Assembly: GCF_015330125.1 (NCBI RefSeq)
Contig: NZ_JADDXR010000002.1
Location: 3,732,685 to 3,796,684, forward strand
Reading direction: 5' to 3'
Length of the DNA stretch: 64,000 nt
Origin: Zobellia nedashkovskayae
GTDB taxonomy: Bacteria > Bacteroidota > Bacteroidia > Flavobacteriales > Flavobacteriaceae
Shown: piece after piece, positions 26,223 through 36,149 of the stretch
Position numbering within the stretch: position 1 is the stretch's first letter
Layout of the letters: every line of letters begins with the position of its first letter
The notes under the pieces: model-generated
The model's database searches: none
What the model saw: the letters and a program-made list of their open reading frames with translations, nothing else
Told to the model about the DNA's origin: nothing
Made by a program: the position numbers and the translations under genes

Positions 26223-27467
26223 GTGAAGCAAAACGTACTTTTAGTTATTGGTTTTACTTGGCCTGAACCTACTTCTACGGCTGCGGGAAACCGAATGTTG
26301 CAACTTCTGGATTTCTTCAAAAAAGAAGGTTACGAAATCGTTTTCACGAGCACTGCCTCTAAAAGCGAACGCTCACTAGATCTTGATGCTTTAGGTATAC
26401 AATCTAGGGATATTGCGTTGAACGACTCCGGTTTTGACGGTTTTATAAAAGAGATAAATCCTACGGTTGTATTATTTGACCGGTTTTTGACCGAAGAACA
26501 ATTTGGGTGGCGCATTTCTGAAAATGTTCCCAATGCTATTAAAATACTTGATACTGAAGATTTACATTCTCTTAGAAAGGTAAGAGAGGTTTCTCATAAA
26601 AAGAAGGTCCCATTTTTAATACGTACCTGGTTACAGGAAGATATTACCAAACGTGAAGTTGCAAGTATTCTGCGCTGCGATCTTTCCTTAATGGTTTCTA
26701 CTTTTGAAATACAACTGCTGACCGAAACTCTAAAAATTGATGCGAATCTACTTTTACATCTTCCTTTTCTTTTGGAGAAAATAACATCTATAGAACAAGA
26801 AGTATGGCCAGATTTTGATGAACGGGTAAACTTTGTATGCATAGGCAACGGAAAACACGCACCAAATGTGGATGCCGTGTTATGGTTATATCAAGAAATT
26901 TGGCCGTTGATTAGAAAAGCATTACCGAAAGCAGAAGTTTTTATTCATGGAGCATATATGCCACAACAAATTAATCAGTTACACAAACCGGAAATTGGTT
27001 TTTTGGTTAAAGGTTGGGTAGAAGATGTAAATAAGATATTTACAAACACACGCATAAACCTTGCTCCATTGCGTTTTGGTGCAGGTATTAAGGGAAAGCT
27101 TACCACGGCAATGGAAAATGGCACACCAAGCATAACAACTCCTATAGGAGCGGAGGGGATGCATGACAGTTTACCATGGTCTGGAGCCATAGCGGAAACA
27201 TCACAGGATTTTGCCCGTGAAGCAGTACAATTGTATACTAATAAAAAGGATTGGCAGAAAGCACAGCAGAATGGAGAGGCGCTTATTAACCAATTGTATA
27301 ATAAGCACAAACTAAGTGAACGATTTTCTTTAGTATTGTATAATCTACAGCAAAATTTAGAAGAGTACCGCATTAAAAATTTCATGGGGAATTTAGTGCA
27401 GCACCAAACCTTGCAGAGTACAAAGTATCTGTCTAAATGGATAGAAGAAAAAAACAAGAAGAAATAG
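26223..27467 (+). CDS. glycosyltransferase, GT-B fold (family 4-like)
   Basis: This 414-aa protein looks like a GT-B glycosyltransferase. Seen: an N-terminal Rossmann-like start (VLLVIGFTWPEPTSTAAGNRMLQLLDFF) with the glycine/alanine turn used for acceptor binding, and a C-terminal domain with FVCIGNGKHAPNVDAVLWL, KAEVFIHG, INLAPLRFGAGIKGKLTTAMENGTPSITTPIGAEG. The last is the donor-binding segment of family 4 enzymes. It starts at a GTG, 68 bases after the helicase gene. It has no membrane segment and no neighbouring polysaccharide genes, so its substrate is unknown. Confidence 0.82.
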   Translation: MKQNVLLVIGFTWPEPTSTAAGNRMLQLLDFFKKEGYEIVFTSTASKSERSLDLDALGIQSRDIALNDSGFDGFIKEINPTVVLFDRFLTEEQFGWRISENVPNAIKILDTEDLHSLRKVREVSHKKKVPFLIRTWLQEDITKREVASILRCDLSLMVSTFEIQLLTETLKIDANLLLHLPFLLEKITSIEQEVWPDFDERVNFVCIGNGKHAPNVDAVLWLYQEIWPLIRKALPKAEVFIHGAYMPQQINQLHKPEIGFLVKGWVEDVNKIFTNTRINLAPLRFGAGIKGKLTTAMENGTPSITTPIGAEGMHDSLPWSGAIAETSQDFAREAVQLYTNKKDWQKAQQNGEALINQLYNKHKLSERFSLVLYNLQQNLEEYRIKNFMGNLVQHQTLQSTKYLSKWIEEKNKKK

Positions 27468-27489
27468 TAGCCCAGATTTTAACTGGTTT

Positions 27490-27897
27490 CTAAAACTGTA
27501 ACGTGTTTTCTATTATCTCCTTTAGCTTGTCGCTTTTTAAGGGCTTTGACAAGTAATCTACAACAGATGTATAGCTTTTAGCTTTCTCAATATCTTCGGG
27601 GTCTACGGACGAAGAAACCATATAAATTGGAATTTTCTTCGTTAGATTGGCCTCAATATTTTTATAGGCCTCTAAAAACTGAAACCCATCCATAATTGGC
27701 ATATCAATATCTAGTAAAATTAGATTTGGTAGCGCGTCTGGATCGTTCAGGTTAGCAGTGATACAATTAATAGCTTCTTCTCCGTTAACAAAAACAGAAG
27801 TTTTATGTTCAATCTTAGAAAATTTTGCCGATTGGATAATAGTAAACCTATAAATATCGTCGTCGTCAATAATACATAGGTGAAAAGGTTTTGACAT
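27490..27897 (-). CDS. single-domain response regulator (module copy 1)
   Basis: This 135-aa receiver has no output domain. Seen: the acidic cluster IIDDDDIYRF, the phosphoacceptor Asp in LILLDIDMPIMDGFQF, the switch serines in YMVSSSVDPEDI and the Lys in YLSKPLKS. It is very similar, over its whole length and without gaps, to the receiver at 30.2 kb. Its start is six bases after the end of the kinase gene at 27904, the same spacing as in the other copy. Output is probably by protein-protein contact. Confidence 0.92.
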   Translation of the reverse strand: MSKPFHLCIIDDDDIYRFTIIQSAKFSKIEHKTSVFVNGEEAINCITANLNDPDALPNLILLDIDMPIMDGFQFLEAYKNIEANLTKKIPIYMVSSSVDPEDIEKAKSYTSVVDYLSKPLKSDKLKEIIENTLQF

Positions 27898-27903
27898 ATT
27901 TTT

Positions 27904-30147
27904 TTAAATAAAATGAACACTAAAAGTTGTGCCCTCGTTGACTTTACTCGTTACTGTTATTTTTCCGCCCATAGCTTCAATTTGAGTTTTGGTCATAAAT
28001 AAACCAATTCCTTTTGCTTCTGGGTGATTATGAAAAACTTTATTTAAACCAAATATTTTGTGGCCATGCTTTTCTAGGTCTATTCCCAGGCCATTATCCT
28101 TAAAGCTTAAAATTATTTTTCCATTATCTAATTTTGAAGTAATCTCTATTTCTGGAACGCGTTCTGGAGATTTATATTTCAAAGCATTTCCAATTAGGTT
28201 CTGAAAAATGCTTTCCATGTAGATCCTATTATAGCGAATTGAATTCACTGCTGAAAAATCACTTTTAATAACCGCTTTCGTTCTTTCTATTTCTGTAGAA
28301 AAAATTTCTTTCGTTTTTGCCAACTTATTACTAAATGAAAGTTCACTACGTTCTAATGAATTATGGCTTTTAGCACTCAATGCTTCTATTAACGTATTGA
28401 GAGTAAGTGAAAGGTGGGAGATTACCGTTTCAAATTTTTTGAAGAGCTCGCTACGCTCTTCTTCACTCCCCATCATTTTGTAGATTTCCACAAGAGAATT
28501 CAAATTACTTACAGGTGCCCGCAGGTTGTGAGAGGTAATTTGTGTAAAGTCTGCAAGCTGGTTATTTTGAGCGGTGAGCTCTTCGGTCAGTATTTCTAAA
28601 TCTTCTTTTGCTTTTAAAATCTTATCCTCGGCTATTTTTGAGGAGGTAAGATCTCGTACAGCCATAGATATCAATAGTCCTTCATCTGTTTGTAATGGAC
28701 CAAGGGTAATTTCTACTGGAATTTCTCTTCCAGATTTGTGCGTTAGGTAGAAATCTACGCCAAGATCTACAATTGTTACCTCCATATTATTGAGAAATTT
28801 TTCTCTATGTGGAGCACGTATTTCATCAAATCTTGAAGGAATAAGGGTATTTATGGACTTGCCTACTAATTCCTCAGAAGTGTAACCCAGTAAGCTCTCT
28901 GCTTGTTTGTTCACCATTTGAATCATATTCTCACTAGCTACTATTATGGTTGCACTAGGAGCGGAATCAACAAGCCCTTTAAACTTAATTTCCTGTAGTT
29001 GTTGTTCAGTTATATCCTGACAGGTACCTGCTAATTTTACTGTATTTCCATTTTCATCAACCTCAACATCACCCAATAATCTAATCCACTTTAATGTACC
29101 GTCTTTTAATAGGATGCGATGTATAATTTTATCAAAATGTTTTTGCTCTATTGCCTGGGCAAAATGGGCCGTAACTTCTGCTTGATCTTCTGGGTGAACA
29201 CATTCAAAATACGTATTGAATTCTAGTTTTATATTTTCTTCCTGCTTAAAAAGGTAGTACAAATTGGCAGACCAGTATACCTCATCTGTAAGCGTATTAA
29301 GCTCCCAATGACCTAATAAAGCCTTTTGTTCTGCAAAAATTAAGAGCTCATTTTTTTTAGTTAACTCAGCCTCAATTGTTTTATAACTGGTAATATCCTG
29401 TGAAATACCTAATATATTCGTGAGGTTTCCATCATCATCCAAAATAGCATCTCCTGAAACTTGAATAATGCGTACTCTGCCATCTGGCATTACCATTCTG
29501 TGGTTAAAACTTTGGTAATGTTTGGTTTTAATATTATGTGCTATTTGCTTTCTTACGAATTCTCTGTCTTCTGGATGAACTTTGTCTATTAAAACACTCA
29601 GAGGTACTGGAGCGTCCGCAGGAACACCAACAATGTAAGTCATATTTTCTGAGCACATTAAAGTATCTGAATTAGCATCCCAATTCCAATGACCTAATTT
29701 TGCTTTGTGTTCAGCAAATTTTAATAATTGATTATGTCTTAAAAATGTTTCTTGAGTTTGTTTGGTTTTTGTAATGTCTTGTATGATCCCTGCAATTGCA
29801 GTGCATTTTTCATTTTCTAATTTCCGTGTAGCTATGACATGTAGCCATATCACAGCTCCTTCTGGGGTTTTAAACTCAAGTTCTTGGTCAAAATGTTCAC
29901 CTGTTTCCAGTAACTTTTCTATACCGTCTTCAATTAGAAATGTTGTAGCATCAGGCTTGTTATATGGTGAATTATCACCTCTTTTTACTACAGTATCGTA
30001 GGGTATACCCAATACCTCACAAGTAACCTTGTCCAAAGTATAAATACCGGTTTCTATATTTAAATTCCAAGTACCAATGCGTAACATATCGCGAATGGTT
30101 ATCGCGCTAGTATCATCCATTGTTTTTTTATCATTTTTCATATTCAT
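27904..30147 (-). CDS. soluble PAS-domain histidine kinase (module copy 1)
   Basis: This 747-aa kinase has no membrane segment, so it senses inside the cell. Seen: four PAS/PAC units (about residues 15-130, 135-255, 265-385 and 390-510), a short coiled linker, the dimerisation/phosphoacceptor helix with H540 in ITSHNLRAPVSNL, and a C-terminal ATPase domain with FQNLIGNALKY (N box), DNGLGIDL (G1) and GIGLFMTKTQIEAMGG (G2). The last 208 residues align without gaps to the kinase at 30.6 kb. It is followed by its receiver and preceded, 57 bases away, by the other receiver gene, giving the order kinase-receiver-kinase-receiver. Confidence 0.92.
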   Translation of the reverse strand: MNMKNDKKTMDDTSAITIRDMLRIGTWNLNIETGIYTLDKVTCEVLGIPYDTVVKRGDNSPYNKPDATTFLIEDGIEKLLETGEHFDQELEFKTPEGAVIWLHVIATRKLENEKCTAIAGIIQDITKTKQTQETFLRHNQLLKFAEHKAKLGHWNWDANSDTLMCSENMTYIVGVPADAPVPLSVLIDKVHPEDREFVRKQIAHNIKTKHYQSFNHRMVMPDGRVRIIQVSGDAILDDDGNLTNILGISQDITSYKTIEAELTKKNELLIFAEQKALLGHWELNTLTDEVYWSANLYYLFKQEENIKLEFNTYFECVHPEDQAEVTAHFAQAIEQKHFDKIIHRILLKDGTLKWIRLLGDVEVDENGNTVKLAGTCQDITEQQLQEIKFKGLVDSAPSATIIVASENMIQMVNKQAESLLGYTSEELVGKSINTLIPSRFDEIRAPHREKFLNNMEVTIVDLGVDFYLTHKSGREIPVEITLGPLQTDEGLLISMAVRDLTSSKIAEDKILKAKEDLEILTEELTAQNNQLADFTQITSHNLRAPVSNLNSLVEIYKMMGSEEERSELFKKFETVISHLSLTLNTLIEALSAKSHNSLERSELSFSNKLAKTKEIFSTEIERTKAVIKSDFSAVNSIRYNRIYMESIFQNLIGNALKYKSPERVPEIEITSKLDNGKIILSFKDNGLGIDLEKHGHKIFGLNKVFHNHPEAKGIGLFMTKTQIEAMGGKITVTSKVNEGTTFSVHFI

Positions 30148-30204
30148 GAATAACTAACTTGAAATTTTCATTTAGCAAAAATGCAAGTGTATAGCTTTAG
30201 GTTC

Positions 30205-30612
30205 TTAACCTTCTAATGTTTTTTCTATTATTGCTTTAAGTTTCTCGCTTTTTAAAGGTTTTGATAAATAGTCAATAACCGCTGTGTAACCTTTGGCCCT
30301 TTCTATATCTTCAGGATCTACGGATGATGAAACCATATATATAGCAATTTTCTTACTTAGATCGGTTTCAATCTCTCTATAGGCTTTTAGAAACTGAAAG
30401 CCATCCATAATAGGCATGTCAATATCCAATAAAATAAGATTCGGAAGCGCATCAGGGGTATCCTGATTCTCTTTAATAAAATTTATGGCTTCTTCCCCGT
30501 TAGGGAAAACAGAGGTCTTATGTTCAATCTTAGAGAATTTTGCAGATTGAATAATTGTAAACCTATAAATATCATCATCATCAACAATACAAAGGTGAAA
30601 AGGTTGTTGCAT
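30205..30612 (-). CDS. single-domain response regulator (module copy 2)
   Basis: This second 135-aa receiver shares the same length and all catalytic residues with copy 1: the DDDD cluster, the Asp in LLDIDMPIMDG, SSSVDPEDIE and the Lys in LSKPLKS. Differences cluster at the surface helix before the phosphoacceptor strand (ENQDTPDALP versus ANLNDPDALP) and near the C-terminus. It begins six bases after the larger kinase gene. The near identity raises the question of cross-talk between the two modules. Confidence 0.92.
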   Translation of the reverse strand: MQQPFHLCIVDDDDIYRFTIIQSAKFSKIEHKTSVFPNGEEAINFIKENQDTPDALPNLILLDIDMPIMDGFQFLKAYREIETDLSKKIAIYMVSSSVDPEDIERAKGYTAVIDYLSKPLKSEKLKAIIEKTLEG

Positions 30613-30618
30613 ATTTTT

Positions 30619-33234
30619 TTAAATAAAATGAATATTAAAAGTAGTGCCTTGGTCTACTTTACTTGTTACGGTTATTTTTCCGCCCATAGCTTCAATTTGG
30701 GTTTTGGTCATGAATAGACCAATTCCCTTTGCTTCTGGGTGGTTATGAAATACTTTGTTTAAGCCAAATATTTTGTGCCCATGCTTTTCTAGGTCTATTC
30801 CGAGCCCATTATCTTTAAAGCTCAAGACCACTTTTCCATTATCAATTTTGGAACTTATCTCTAATTCAAGAATACGTTCTCTGGACTTATATTTTAAAGC
30901 ATTACCAATTAAATTTTGAAAAATACTTTCTAGATAAATTTTATGGTAACGAATAGAGTTTACTTCTGTGAAGTCACTTTTAATAACTGCTTTCGTTCTT
31001 AGTATTTCTGCTGTAAAAATTTCTTCGGTTTTGGTTAACGCATCACTAAACAGGAGATCACTGTGCTCTAAAGAATTGTGGCTTTTTGCTACTAACGCTT
31101 CTATGAGCGTATTGAGGGTTAACGTTAGATGAGAAATTACAGTTTCAAACTTTTTGAATAACTCATGACGTTCAGTTTCATCATCCATTTGCCTATAAAT
31201 ATCCACAAGTGAATTTAAATTGCTTACAGGTGCCCGTAGGTTATGAGAGGTAATCTGGGTAAAGTCTGCAAGTTGATGGTTTTGTGCGGTAAGTTCTTTG
31301 GTTAATAGTTCTAAATCTTCTTTAGATTTTAAAATTTTCTCTTGGTAATTTTTTTCAACAGTAACATCTCGTACAACAACAGATAAAAGAATGTCTCCCT
31401 CTACTTGCAACGGCCCTAGGGTTATTTCTACGGGTATTTCCTTTTTCTGCTTGTTTATCATGTAAAAATTCACAGAAATATCATACGTTATAATAGAGGG
31501 GTTGTCAAAAAAAGCTTGCCGTAATGGAGCACGCTTTTCATCAAATCTTGAAGGAATGAGAACTTCAATAGATTTACCTACTAATTCTTCTGATGTATAT
31601 CCAAATAAGTTTACGGCTTGTTTGTTGATCATCTGTACGATATTGTCCTTATTTACAATAAATGTAGCATTAGGAGCAGATTCTAGCAAACCTTTAAATT
31701 TCCTTTGTTCCGCACGTTGCTCGCTTACATCTTGTAGGGTTCCTATCAGTTCAGTTGCTTTACCCGATCGATCAAGACTTGCTGTAGCTAGCAGCTCTAC
31801 TGTTTTAATTACCCCACTTTTTAATATGATACGATGTATTACACTTTCAAATTTTTTATTTTCTAAAAGGGTATTTATTTTTTGCGTTACTTTCTCTCGA
31901 TCATCTGGATGAACAAAACTGAAATAGGTGTCGAAATGAATTTCTGACTTTTCTTCAATTTCAAAAATGCGAAATAAGTTTGTAGACCATTTTATTTTAT
32001 TGGTATTCAAATCCCATTGCCAGTTACCAGTTTTTGTGATTTGTTCTGCGAACCCAAGTAATTGATTTTTACGCAAGAGTTCATTCTCAAAGTTTTTTTG
32101 ATCTGTAATGTCTTGCGAAATACCTAAAATGTTTAAAATATTTCCGTCTGTATCTGTATAAACTTCTCCGGTCACTTTAATTTGCCTAAGCTCTCCACGC
32201 ATAACAATCGGATGCGTAAATTCAACAAATGATTTCGTTTCAATAGTTTCATCTAATACATCGAGAATATCTTGGAGATTTTCTGGAGGAACATCCCTTA
32301 AAAGGTCACTCTTGGTAAATTCAACATTTCTTTCAATACCAAGAGCATCTGCCATATTAAGGGAACAAGTAAATAAATCAGTTGCAAAATCCCACTGCCA
32401 ATAGCCAAAATGGGCTTTCTGTTGAGCGGTAAGAAATAATTTATTTTTTTCAAAAAGCTCATCCTCAAAACGCTTTCTTGTGGTAATATCTTGAGAACTG
32501 CACATGAAACCGGTTAGGTTATCAGTATTGTCAAAAATAGGTTCTCCTAGAACCTGAATCACCCGTTCAGAACCATCACTTGTAATATAAGGGTGCTGAA
32601 GATTAGTAAACGATTTATTTTTTATTGAATTTTCTAAATGCTTTAGTACCTGTTTTTTATCTTCTTGGGGAATACCTTCCGTTAACTTCTCAATAGTAAT
32701 TTGTTCACCATCGGGAGATCCAATTACTCGGGATATGTTTTTAGAGCAGGTAATTAAATTATTTTTCAAGTCCCATTTCCAATGTCCTAGTGCAGCCTTA
32801 TTCTCCGTATAATTTAAAATTTCTTTTTTTTTGAATAATTCGATTTCAGAATTTTTCCTTACCGTTATGTCCTGTATCATTCCGGATACCTTTATACAGC
32901 TGCCATTTTTATCATAATTACCTTTTCCAATTAATACCACCCAAATAGAGTTTCCTTCAGGAAGGAACAATTCTACTTCATGATTAAAAGAAGATTTTTG
33001 TTCTATAGCTTTAGCTAATGTTTCTTGTATAATGGCCCATTTGTTTTCGGTAGAGCAAAAGGGAGGCTTTTCTTTTGCATTTAGTATAGTGTTATTAGGT
33101 AACTGAGTAATTTCACAAGAGATGTCATCAAGCATGTACGTCTCAGAAGATGTATCAAGTTGCCAGTAGCCAATTCTTGCAATCGCATTTAAATCGGTAA
33201 TTGAAACATCTATGTTTTGTTTTATTCTGTCCAT
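30619..33234 (-). CDS. soluble PAS-domain histidine kinase, longer (module copy 2)
   Basis: This 871-aa kinase has the same plan as its neighbour but with one more PAS/PAC unit (five, about residues 10-635), then the phosphoacceptor H664 in ITSHNLRAPVSNL and a full HATPase domain. There is no signal peptide or membrane segment. The repeated PAS units carry the recurring phrases GHWKWD, GYWQWD and GNWQWD at their first strands, typical of PAS_3-type domains. It is the first gene of the leftward four-gene run. Its ligand cannot be told; no haem or flavin site is obvious. Confidence 0.92.
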   Translation of the reverse strand: MDRIKQNIDVSITDLNAIARIGYWQLDTSSETYMLDDISCEITQLPNNTILNAKEKPPFCSTENKWAIIQETLAKAIEQKSSFNHEVELFLPEGNSIWVVLIGKGNYDKNGSCIKVSGMIQDITVRKNSEIELFKKKEILNYTENKAALGHWKWDLKNNLITCSKNISRVIGSPDGEQITIEKLTEGIPQEDKKQVLKHLENSIKNKSFTNLQHPYITSDGSERVIQVLGEPIFDNTDNLTGFMCSSQDITTRKRFEDELFEKNKLFLTAQQKAHFGYWQWDFATDLFTCSLNMADALGIERNVEFTKSDLLRDVPPENLQDILDVLDETIETKSFVEFTHPIVMRGELRQIKVTGEVYTDTDGNILNILGISQDITDQKNFENELLRKNQLLGFAEQITKTGNWQWDLNTNKIKWSTNLFRIFEIEEKSEIHFDTYFSFVHPDDREKVTQKINTLLENKKFESVIHRIILKSGVIKTVELLATASLDRSGKATELIGTLQDVSEQRAEQRKFKGLLESAPNATFIVNKDNIVQMINKQAVNLFGYTSEELVGKSIEVLIPSRFDEKRAPLRQAFFDNPSIITYDISVNFYMINKQKKEIPVEITLGPLQVEGDILLSVVVRDVTVEKNYQEKILKSKEDLELLTKELTAQNHQLADFTQITSHNLRAPVSNLNSLVDIYRQMDDETERHELFKKFETVISHLTLTLNTLIEALVAKSHNSLEHSDLLFSDALTKTEEIFTAEILRTKAVIKSDFTEVNSIRYHKIYLESIFQNLIGNALKYKSRERILELEISSKIDNGKVVLSFKDNGLGIDLEKHGHKIFGLNKVFHNHPEAKGIGLFMTKTQIEAMGGKITVTSKVDQGTTFNIHFI

Positions 33235-33597
33235 TAGTTATTTATAATACTCTAATTTAACAAGAAAAAGATTAGAGTAGCATAGTGTATAACTTTCTTT
33301 ATAAATAAAGGTATTCTTTAGTTCTTACATTTGAAAATTGTGTAAAAATATAATATATTAATGTAATATGCTGTCAATTAGGGTGTTTATTGATGTTTTT
33401 ACTAATAAAAAACCTACAATTGGACTATTTTGAAAGTAATACTATCTTGTCTGTATATAAAATGGTTATAAAAGCGTAGTTTTTTGAAATTATAGCATAT
33501 TTACCATGAATGATTTAAGCTTTATTTCCTACAAGTCTTAAACAAAGGTTTTTTCTTTTTTCAAATTGCTTTACTTTGCAGCGTTTAAACTTTTATT
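33235..33597. other. intergenic region between kinase module and menB
   Basis: These 363 AT-rich bases separate two divergent genes and so should hold both promoters. On the plus strand TTACTTTG (33572-33579) is one mismatch from TAnnTTTG and lies about 20 bases before the menB ATG. I see no small reading frame, hairpin with T-run or repeat beyond poly-A/T tracts. Confidence 0.45.
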
Positions 33598-34440
33598 ATG
33601 CAAAAGCCAGATTGGACAATAGCCAAAGAATTTGAAGATATCACCTATAAAAAGTGTAACGGAGTAGCTCGTATTGCTTTTAACCGGCCTAATGTACGTA
33701 ACGCGTTCAGGCCAAAAACTACTAGTGAGCTGTATCAGGCTTTTTATGATGCTCAAGAAGATACTTCTATAGGCGTTGTTTTGCTTTCTGCGGAAGGGCC
33801 ATCTACCAAAGATGGTATTTACTCATTCTGTAGTGGTGGTGATCAAAATGCTAGGGGAGACCAAGGTTATGTTGGAGAAGATGGTATGCACCGTTTGAAT
33901 ATTCTAGAAGTGCAACGTCAAATTCGTTTTATGCCAAAAGCGGTTATCGCTGTCGTGCCAGGTTGGGCGGTAGGCGGCGGACATAGTCTTCACGTAGTTT
34001 GTGATCTTACTTTAGCGAGTAAAGAACATGCTATTTTTAAACAAACGGATGCTGACGTTACCAGTTTTGATGGTGGTTATGGCTCTGCTTACCTGGCTAA
34101 AATGGTTGGCCAGAAAAAAGCGCGGGAAATCTTTTTCTTAGGGAGAAACTACTCTGCTCAAGAGGCATATGAAATGGGGATGGTAAATGCAGTAATTCCA
34201 CATGACGAATTAGAAGACACTGCTTATTCATGGGCGCAAGAAATTCTTGAAAAATCGCCAACTTCAATAAAAATGCTAAAGTTCGCTATGAACTTAACGG
34301 ATGATGGTATGGTAGGCCAGCAAGTATTTGCGGGCGAAGCCACGCGTCTGGCTTACGGTACGGAAGAAGCAAGAGAGGGTAGAAATGCCTTCTTGGAAAA
34401 GCGGAAGCCTAATTTTGGTAAGAACAAGTATATTCCTTGA
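33598..34440 (+). CDS. menB: 1,4-dihydroxy-2-naphthoyl-CoA synthase
   Basis: This 280-aa crotonase-fold enzyme closes the second ring in menaquinone synthesis (o-succinylbenzoyl-CoA to 1,4-dihydroxy-2-naphthoyl-CoA). Seen: MenB-specific blocks such as ARIAFNRPNVRNAFRPKT, FCSGGDQNARG, AVVPGWAVGGGHSLHVVCDLTLAS, DADVTSFDGGYGSAYLAKMVGQKKAREIFFLGRNYSAQEA and a C-terminal EGRNAFLEKRKPNF. The length fits. Other men genes are not in this window, so it is a lone pathway gene. Menaquinone is the normal respiratory quinone of Flavobacteriaceae. Confidence 0.95.
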   Translation: MQKPDWTIAKEFEDITYKKCNGVARIAFNRPNVRNAFRPKTTSELYQAFYDAQEDTSIGVVLLSAEGPSTKDGIYSFCSGGDQNARGDQGYVGEDGMHRLNILEVQRQIRFMPKAVIAVVPGWAVGGGHSLHVVCDLTLASKEHAIFKQTDADVTSFDGGYGSAYLAKMVGQKKAREIFFLGRNYSAQEAYEMGMVNAVIPHDELEDTAYSWAQEILEKSPTSIKMLKFAMNLTDDGMVGQQVFAGEATRLAYGTEEAREGRNAFLEKRKPNFGKNKYIP

Positions 34441-34510
34441 TTTTCAGAACAAAGTATTTTCATCTTTAGTTTGAAGGTTTTAAAGGATACGAACCTGTTA
34501 AAACTAGAAA

Positions 34511-34540
34511 AAGCCCATCCGTTAGGATAAGGCTCTTTCA
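34511..34540 (+). terminator. weak candidate terminator after menB
   Basis: Within 280 bases of otherwise empty sequence, gcc-atcc (34513-34520) can pair with ggat-ggc (34525-34533) with small bulges, followed by ctcttt. The stem is imperfect and the T-run short, so this is tentative. Confidence 0.35.
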
Positions 34541-34720
34541 TCGAGAACACTATATGAAAATGAAAATTTTACTTCTTGTTTTTTATTACACTGTAAACTT
34601 ACCCTGAAGCTGCATTACAACGAAACTATTGTTGCAAGGCAAGGGAAAATTGTTGTGTAAATACAATAAAAAGATATGTAAGTTTTTTCTTGTGCTTTCG
34701 TGAGCCAGAAACGATGCTAT

Positions 34721-36049
34721 TTATTTAATAGCGGCCAATACATTTTTTAGGAAAAGGTTAATATCAAAATCAGGATCTTCGGCAAGACCGGTTCTTACGA
34801 CTACAACATCTTTAGACGGAACAATAAAAACACGCTGTCCTTGGTACCCGTTCGCAGAATAGAGGTCTCTAGGTACATCTGGGTATTTTCCGTTGGCATT
34901 GAGCCAGAAATGACCACCGTAGGTGCCATCTGAAAGTATTGTGGGTTCGGATACGTAACTTACCCAAGAGGAATCAAAAAGCTGTTCTCCATTCCAGTTT
35001 CCTTTGTTTAAGTACAAAAGACCAAACTTGGCCCAATCCCTGGTATTGGCCCATGCATAGGAAGAACCTACAAAATTCCCTTTCATATCAGTCTCCATAA
35101 GCATACTGCTCATTCCAATTTTATCAATAAGCGCTTGGTAAGGGTAGTTGATATATTCTTGGTGTGTTTTAAATTGCTTTCTTAAAATACCCGACAATAA
35201 ATTAGTGGTGCCGGAAGAATAGTTCCAAACTTCTGTTGGTGCAGCAATAGCTTCCTTTTCACCTTGTGCTTTGGTCATATCTGGATCCATAAAAAGCATA
35301 CGCGTTACATCAGAAATAGAAGTATAATCTTCGTCCCAGGCAAGTCCGCTTTGCATACGCAGCAGATGGTTCAACGTTATTTTTTTTCTATCGTCTTTTT
35401 CCCATCCTGCTAACAACACAGGTTTATTTAAGTCTAATTTCCCTTCATGTTCTAAAATTCCGTACAAAGTAGCTAGTACACTTTTGGTCATACTCCAACC
35501 CAAAATAGGCGTGTCCTTGCTAAAACCATCTAAATACTTTTCTCCAATAATATGGTTTTTATGAGCCACCAAAACGGTTCGTGTTTTTTGCACTTCGTTA
35601 TTGGTAAAAGCTTGGTCCATTGCTTTTTGTAATTGGTCATAGTCTACATTTGCAAAAACAGTGTCTTTGGCCTCTTTGTCTCCATAAGGAAATGCTAAGT
35701 TATTGTCGTTTATTAAACGCTGCGGAACAGGAATCTTGGTGTTAGGGTCATAGTCTTTGTTGACCAGCGTACAGCCCAATCCTTCTCTACAGATAGCTTT
35801 TCGCTCCATAAGTCCAAAAACCGAAGCGGTAGCGCTCTTGCCATCTGTCTCAACATCTGCAAGGTTAATAAGAGGAACGTCATTATCGTTTAAAACAACG
35901 GACTCGGCACTTCTATTGGTTAGAAAAACGGTAGAGGCCATATTTTTGGAGGCATAACCAGAGATAAAATTGAGTTTGGGGAAATTAAAATATACTGCCA
36001 CTGCTAGAATTACGAATAAAATTAAAAGTATGCGTTTGAAGATTTTCAT
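34721..36049 (-). CDS. serine hydrolase of the beta-lactamase/class C family, membrane-anchored
   Basis: This 442-aa protein is a class-C beta-lactamase-like serine hydrolase (esterase or peptidase of family S12). Seen: an N-terminal membrane anchor (about residues 5-22), the SxxK active site in GWSMTKSVLATL, a YSSG motif (VWNYSSGTTNLLSG) in the place of YxN, and a late GHFWLNANG region. The active site is therefore complete apart from the usual variation in this group. The protein would face the periplasm. It is a single gene divergent from the 2-hydroxyacid dehydrogenase. Antibiotic resistance should not be assumed; most relatives act on esters or cell-wall peptides. Confidence 0.87.
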   Translation of the reverse strand: MKIFKRILLILFVILAVAVYFNFPKLNFISGYASKNMASTVFLTNRSAESVVLNDNDVPLINLADVETDGKSATASVFGLMERKAICREGLGCTLVNKDYDPNTKIPVPQRLINDNNLAFPYGDKEAKDTVFANVDYDQLQKAMDQAFTNNEVQKTRTVLVAHKNHIIGEKYLDGFSKDTPILGWSMTKSVLATLYGILEHEGKLDLNKPVLLAGWEKDDRKKITLNHLLRMQSGLAWDEDYTSISDVTRMLFMDPDMTKAQGEKEAIAAPTEVWNYSSGTTNLLSGILRKQFKTHQEYINYPYQALIDKIGMSSMLMETDMKGNFVGSSYAWANTRDWAKFGLLYLNKGNWNGEQLFDSSWVSYVSEPTILSDGTYGGHFWLNANGKYPDVPRDLYSANGYQGQRVFIVPSKDVVVVRTGLAEDPDFDINLFLKNVLAAIK

Positions 36050-36149
36050 ATAAACTTTAAAGGGTTGTGAAAATTAAAAATATACCTATAACGGAACAAA
36101 AGTAAAGGAATTTGTAAAACCGTCTACAAGATTTTATAAATTGCTTTCT

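Noticed and set aside
34721-36049. Serine hydrolase as an antibiotic-resistance beta-lactamase
   Set aside because: SxxK is present, but the overall pattern is the broad S12 esterase/peptidase group, most members of which are not resistance enzymes.
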